DNA of 64,000 nucleotides from the NCBI GenBank assembly GCA_029983675.1, contig JASBYY010000004.1, positions 1-64,000 on the forward strand, given 5' to 3'. How positions within the stretch are numbered: the first letter of the stretch is position 1; each line of letters opens with the position of its first letter. The DNA comes from Bacteroidales bacterium. GTDB lineage: Bacteria > Bacteroidota > Bacteroidia > Bacteroidales > F082. Position numbers and translations under genes: made by a program. This document shows, in pieces, positions 60,922 to 64,000 of the stretch. The notes beneath the pieces were generated by a model, which saw only the letters and a list, made by a program, of their open reading frames with translations, had not been told where the DNA came from and did not search any database.

Positions 60922-61572
60922 TTACTCGAAACTTTTCAATGCCGCCGCATTAACGACGACAATTTTACGCCCATCCATCCTCACCCACCCAGCATCTATC
61001 ATTTCGGCCAGGACACGTGCCAATGATGGCCGCGCCACTCCTAAAAAATCGGCAATCTGCTGTTGGGTCTCGACTTGTTCGTGTGTCAGCAGATACGAGG
61101 CCAAACGTCCCTTGAGATTTTGCAAGGCGAAACTATTGACCTTCTGGGTCAAAAAAATACTCTTGTCGGATAATATGTTCACAAAATGGTCGAGTACGGA
61201 AGGCTCTCCGTGTATCAGTTCGGTAAAACTTTCCTTTCCCATAAAGGCAACCGTACAATCGGTGAAAGCCTCTATATTTACCGGGAAAATACCTTGTGTG
61301 GCAAACAACGCCGCAGGAGCCAAGACTCGCGGAGCCTGTAAGAATTCGATAACGACCTGCTTGCCTTCGGCATTAATCATAGTGGCCCTGGCGTTTCCGC
61401 TCACAAGTAGATTCAGCGTATTGCACGGCATACCTTGAAGCACCATCATACTCCCCGCTGAAAACCGTTTGGAATACACCTCTGACTTCTCTATGAAACG
61501 CTGCAACTTTTCCCGAACCATACCGGAAAACAAATCGAACTGCATCAGGTCGTTAACGTCCATACTTGTCAT
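60922..61572 (-). CDS. Crp/Fnr-family transcriptional regulator
   Basis: 216 aa. N-terminal cyclic-nucleotide-binding-like domain (SAGSMMVLQGMPCNTLNLLVSG) and C-terminal winged helix-turn-helix (ETQQQIADFLGVARPSLARV). No Fe-S cysteine cluster of the FNR type is evident. Effector unknown. A -7 box at 61580-61587 is only 7 nt from the ATG at 61572; the alternative ATG at 61563 (MDVNDL) would leave a short leader and may be the real start. Confidence 0.88.
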   Translation of the reverse strand: MTSMDVNDLMQFDLFSGMVREKLQRFIEKSEVYSKRFSAGSMMVLQGMPCNTLNLLVSGNARATMINAEGKQVVIEFLQAPRVLAPAALFATQGIFPVNIEAFTDCTVAFMGKESFTELIHGEPSVLDHFVNILSDKSIFLTQKVNSFALQNLKGRLASYLLTHEQVETQQQIADFLGVARPSLARVLAEMIDAGWVRMDGRKIVVVNAAALKSFE

Positions 61573-61579
61573 TTTTTGG

Positions 61580-61587
61580 CAAAGGTA
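61580..61587 (-). promoter_or_regulatory. -7 promoter box of the Crp-family gene
   Basis: Minus-strand TACCTTTG, very close to the start codon. Confidence 0.5.
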
Positions 61588-61617
61588 TGAAAATCCATGT
61601 TCTATGCATGACCAAGC

Positions 61618-61646
61618 ACAAAAAAAGCCGCCATTACTGACGGCTT
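61618..61646 (-). terminator. intrinsic terminator of the 132-aa lipoprotein gene
   Basis: Stem AAGCCG/CGGCTT (61625-61630 with 61641-61646), followed on the minus strand by a long T run. Confidence 0.7.
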
Positions 61647-61667
61647 ACTTGTGTTGTGTAGTATCGA

Positions 61668-62066
61668 TTATTGTCCAAAAATGCTGTCAACCAAATCAGT
61701 GGCGACATCATTGACGGAATCCATAATCATGTCAACTTCGTCTTCAACATTCTTGTTGCAACCAAGTTCTGCAGACTTCGCATCAGCTTTTTTGGAAAAA
61801 TCATCAACCATCTCTTCAAACTTCGTCATTTCTTCAACTGTCATTTTCTCGTCCTCTGCTGCATAATTGCTATCATCAATACCTATTAAGAGGAGATCAA
61901 GACCAAGCATGTTAAGATCTTCACAATTCGTTACGCTTTCCAATTTCTGTTGAACAGCTTCCAAAGCCAGTTTGGAAGCTTTGAACTGCTTTGACTCTTT
62001 TGTTCCGCATGACACCAAAACAAAAAGCAATGCACCTGTTAAAACAAAAAGTAAACACTTTTTCAT
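61668..62066 (-). CDS. lipoprotein of unknown function
   Basis: 132 aa. Signal peptide with lipobox FVLVSC, then an acidic, helical mature part with two Cys (VTNCEDL, AELGCNKN). No family recognised. Single-gene unit with its own promoter box (TACTTTTG, minus, 62100-62107) and terminator. Confidence 0.75.
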   Translation of the reverse strand: MKKCLLFVLTGALLFVLVSCGTKESKQFKASKLALEAVQQKLESVTNCEDLNMLGLDLLLIGIDDSNYAAEDEKMTVEEMTKFEEMVDDFSKKADAKSAELGCNKNVEDEVDMIMDSVNDVATDLVDSIFGQ

Positions 62067-62099
62067 TGTACAATAAGTTAATTAAGTGATTATAATGTA

Positions 62100-62107
62100 C
62101 AAAAGTA
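62100..62107 (-). promoter_or_regulatory. -7 promoter box of the 132-aa lipoprotein gene
   Basis: Minus-strand TACTTTTG, 33 nt upstream of the ATG. Confidence 0.5.
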
Positions 62108-62212
62108 TATAAAAATCAGACTCCCAAACATTTTTTCTATTTTTTTCATCGTTTTTTTACCTTTTTGGATGAAAACCCAACCAGACTTCTATTTTGAAGA
62201 CTACAAAATTCG

Positions 62213-62220
62213 TATTTTTG
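62213..62220 (+). promoter_or_regulatory. -7 promoter box of dnaX
   Basis: TATTTTTG, 23 nt upstream of the dnaX ATG. Confidence 0.55.
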
Positions 62221-62243
62221 TAGTTTGATTTATTGTGCACCCA

Positions 62244-64000
62244 ATGGAAAATTTCATCGTTTCTGCAAGAAAATACAGACCTGCCACCTTTGACACGGTC
62301 GTCGGTCAAGAGTCGATCACTTCGACTTTGAAAAATGCCATTCGCAACAACACGTTGGCACAAGCCTTCCTGTTTTGCGGTCCACGCGGCGTTGGCAAGA
62401 CCACCTGCGCCCGCATCATGGCCAAAACCGTGAACTGCCTGAACCGAACGGAGAATTTCGAAGCCTGCAACGAATGCGAGTCATGTAAGGCATTCAACAA
62501 CAACGCTTCTTTCAACATATACGAACTGGATGCCGCCTCCAATAACTCCGTTGACGACATCCGCAATCTTGTCGAACAAGTCAGAATACCTCCGCAAATC
62601 GGGAAATATAAAGTGTATATCATCGACGAGGTGCACATGCTTTCAAAAGATGCTTTCAATGCTTTCTTGAAAACCCTTGAAGAGCCTCCGGCGTATGCCA
62701 AGTTCATTCTTGCCACTACTGAAAAGCACAAAATCATCCCCACCATCCTATCGCGTTGTCAAATATTTGATTTCAAGCGAATTACCGTTGAAGACATTGC
62801 CAAACACCTCGCTTTTGTGGCTTCGCAAGAAGGCATATCCGCCGAACCCGAAGCATTGAACATCATTGCTCAGAAAGCAGACGGCGCCTTGCGCGACGCT
62901 TTGTCAATCTTTGACCAGATGGTCAGTTTCTGCGGACAAAGCATCACCTATAAAGCCGTCATCGACAACCTCAATGTCCTCGACCACGACTATTATTTCA
63001 AAGTGACGGACTATATTCTACATGCCGATACCGGCAATATGCTGCTGCTTTTGAATGATGTTATCAGCAAAGGATTTGAGCCACAGCATTTTATCTGCGG
63101 ACTGGGAGAACATCTTCGTAATTTGCTGGTCAGCAAGGATGCTGACACGACCCAACTTCTTGAAGTGAGCGGACAACTGCGGCAACGCTATGAAGAACAG
63201 TCGAAATGCTGCACCATGCCTTTTTTAATCGATGCTTTGGCCATCAACAACCAAAGCGACCTCGATTATCGCGGTAGCAGCAACAAACGCTTACACCTTG
63301 AAATCGCCCTGCTTAAAATGTGTGCGCTGACCAATACCGGTCTGCATACGGATGAACCTGTTCAAACCCCGCAGCGCTTACCCTCCAATCAGCCTGCCGA
63401 TGTCAAAACCAAGCCCCAACCCGCTGTGCAACCGACAAAACAGCCTGCCCCCCCCCAGCCACATGCTATCCCTTCTGCCCCAGCAAACCAACCCTTGCCC
63501 CAAACACCCCATCCAACTCCCTCTACCTCTCCAAAAAACAAAGGAGAACCTCCACATACTCAGATTGAAACGCCTGCTCCTGTAAGCTCGATGATTCAAG
63601 ACAAAGCACCTTCGGTCATTGTCGATCAAAAACCCGAGGTGAAACGCCGTGGCATCCAAACAAGTGGTTTTTCCATCAATGCGGAAGAAGAATCAGAGAA
63701 ACTATCCGAAGAAGATGAATCTACTTGGGATTTGCCCTTTACGCAAGAAGATCTTTTGAAATCATGGAACGATTTTGTGGGCAAATACCGCAGCATATCG
63801 CCCAATTTTGCAGCAGGATTGGGAAAATACAAGCCCCGCTTGGAGGGCAATCATGAAATCCATTTTAGCGTGGACAACACATTGATTCAGGACGACAGCG
63901 AAGGCATGGCTTCATTGAAAAACCATCTGAAACACGCCTTGCACAACAACCAGTTTATGCTGATTCCAGAAATAATGGATAAGCCAGCCGAAACACAGGC
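62244..64000 (+). CDS. dnaX: DNA polymerase III subunit gamma/tau, 3' end outside window
   Basis: Open to the window edge (585 complete codons visible). Clamp-loader ATPase: RKYRPATFDTVVGQESI, Walker A FCGPRGVGKTTCARIMAKT, four zinc Cys (CLNR...CNECESC), YIIDEVHMLSKDAFNAFLKT, ATTEKHKIIPTILSRCQ sensor, and the collar domain (to about residue 370). A Pro/Gln-rich linker follows, then the start of the tau C-terminal region. A run of nine C bases at 63448-63456 (about codon 402) lies just after the collar; slippage either way meets a stop within about 45 codons. Confidence 0.95.
   Translation, partial: MENFIVSARKYRPATFDTVVGQESITSTLKNAIRNNTLAQAFLFCGPRGVGKTTCARIMAKTVNCLNRTENFEACNECESCKAFNNNASFNIYELDAASNNSVDDIRNLVEQVRIPPQIGKYKVYIIDEVHMLSKDAFNAFLKTLEEPPAYAKFILATTEKHKIIPTILSRCQIFDFKRITVEDIAKHLAFVASQEGISAEPEALNIIAQKADGALRDALSIFDQMVSFCGQSITYKAVIDNLNVLDHDYYFKVTDYILHADTGNMLLLLNDVISKGFEPQHFICGLGEHLRNLLVSKDADTTQLLEVSGQLRQRYEEQSKCCTMPFLIDALAINNQSDLDYRGSSNKRLHLEIALLKMCALTNTGLHTDEPVQTPQRLPSNQPADVKTKPQPAVQPTKQPAPPQPHAIPSAPANQPLPQTPHPTPSTSPKNKGEPPHTQIETPAPVSSMIQDKAPSVIVDQKPEVKRRGIQTSGFSINAEEESEKLSEEDESTWDLPFTQEDLLKSWNDFVGKYRSISPNFAAGLGKYKPRLEGNHEIHFSVDNTLIQDDSEGMASLKNHLKHALHNNQFMLIPEIMDKPAETQ
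63448..63456 (+). repeat. C9 homopolymer inside dnaX
   Basis: Nine consecutive C in the linker between collar and tau-specific region. Loss of one C leads to a stop at 63583-63585; gain of one leads to a stop at 63566-63568. Confidence 0.8.

Overview
The window looks like a chromosomal segment of a Bacteroidota bacterium, most likely order Bacteroidales. The evidence is the repeated TAnnTTTG-type -7 promoter boxes with no Shine-Dalgarno sequences, type IX secretion C-terminal tails (VYPNPA and YPNPAQ motifs) on two secreted proteases, Bacteroidota-style lipoproteins, and family-typical SpeA, topoisomerase III and membrane pyrophosphatase. I cannot name the species. T9SS cargo argues against Bacteroides sensu stricto.

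Layout. 0-6.8 kb: arginine decarboxylase, an alkaline phosphatase translationally coupled to a split transketolase, and an RluA-type pseudouridine synthase. 6.8-12 kb: two tandem T9SS-exported C10 (streptopain-like) proteases. 12-20.3 kb: a secreted protein of unknown function, a helix-hairpin-helix protein, an Na+-dependent symporter, upp, an orphan NtrC-like regulator, a coiled-coil lipoprotein and a metallo-beta-lactamase-fold hydrolase. 20.4-29.4 kb: agmatinase-family ureohydrolase, a small A1S_2505-like protein beside nicotinate phosphoribosyltransferase, a frameshifted mini membrane protein, topoisomerase III and two convergent monovalent-cation antiporters. 29.5-43.1 kb: a complete CRISPR-Cas island. 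43.2-51.9 kb: membrane pyrophosphatase, bifunctional-nuclease protein, nucleoside transporter, thyA-folA, truA, aat and a sirtuin. 52-58.8 kb: GH29 fucosidase and a galactose operon (galK, nucleotidyltransferase, galM, sugar transporter). 58.8-64 kb: DoxX/MauE-thioredoxin fusion, small lipoproteins, tRNA-Ser and tRNA-Pro, a Crp-family regulator and the 5' part of dnaX.

The standout is the CRISPR island. One minus-strand operon, probably transcribed from a -7 box at 43112-43119, encodes Cas6, a DHH-family phosphoesterase, a CorA-like membrane protein, a small membrane/coiled-coil protein, Cmr1, Cas10, Cmr3, Cmr4, Cmr5, Cmr6, a reverse transcriptase-Cas1 fusion and Cas2. It is followed by a leader and a 13-repeat array. 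This gene set matches the type III-B architecture in which Cas10 makes SAM-AMP to open a CorA effector and a DHH/nanoRNase-type enzyme degrades the signal, here combined with RT-Cas1 spacer acquisition that could take spacers from RNA. No Csm6/Csx1-type effector is present, and Cas10 lacks an HD nuclease domain.

One of the two leader-proximal spacers (30296-30327) is a perfect 32/32 match to the host's own galactose-operon nucleotidyltransferase gene at 55640-55671. With the array read on the minus strand, the crRNA would be sense to that mRNA and so would not pair with it. This is what would be expected if the RT-Cas1 machinery sampled host nucleic acid and only a harmless orientation survived. 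The leader region also carries five copies of TTCGCAAA (either strand) in about 340 bp, and a 135-residue membrane/coiled-coil protein of unknown role is coupled to CorA.
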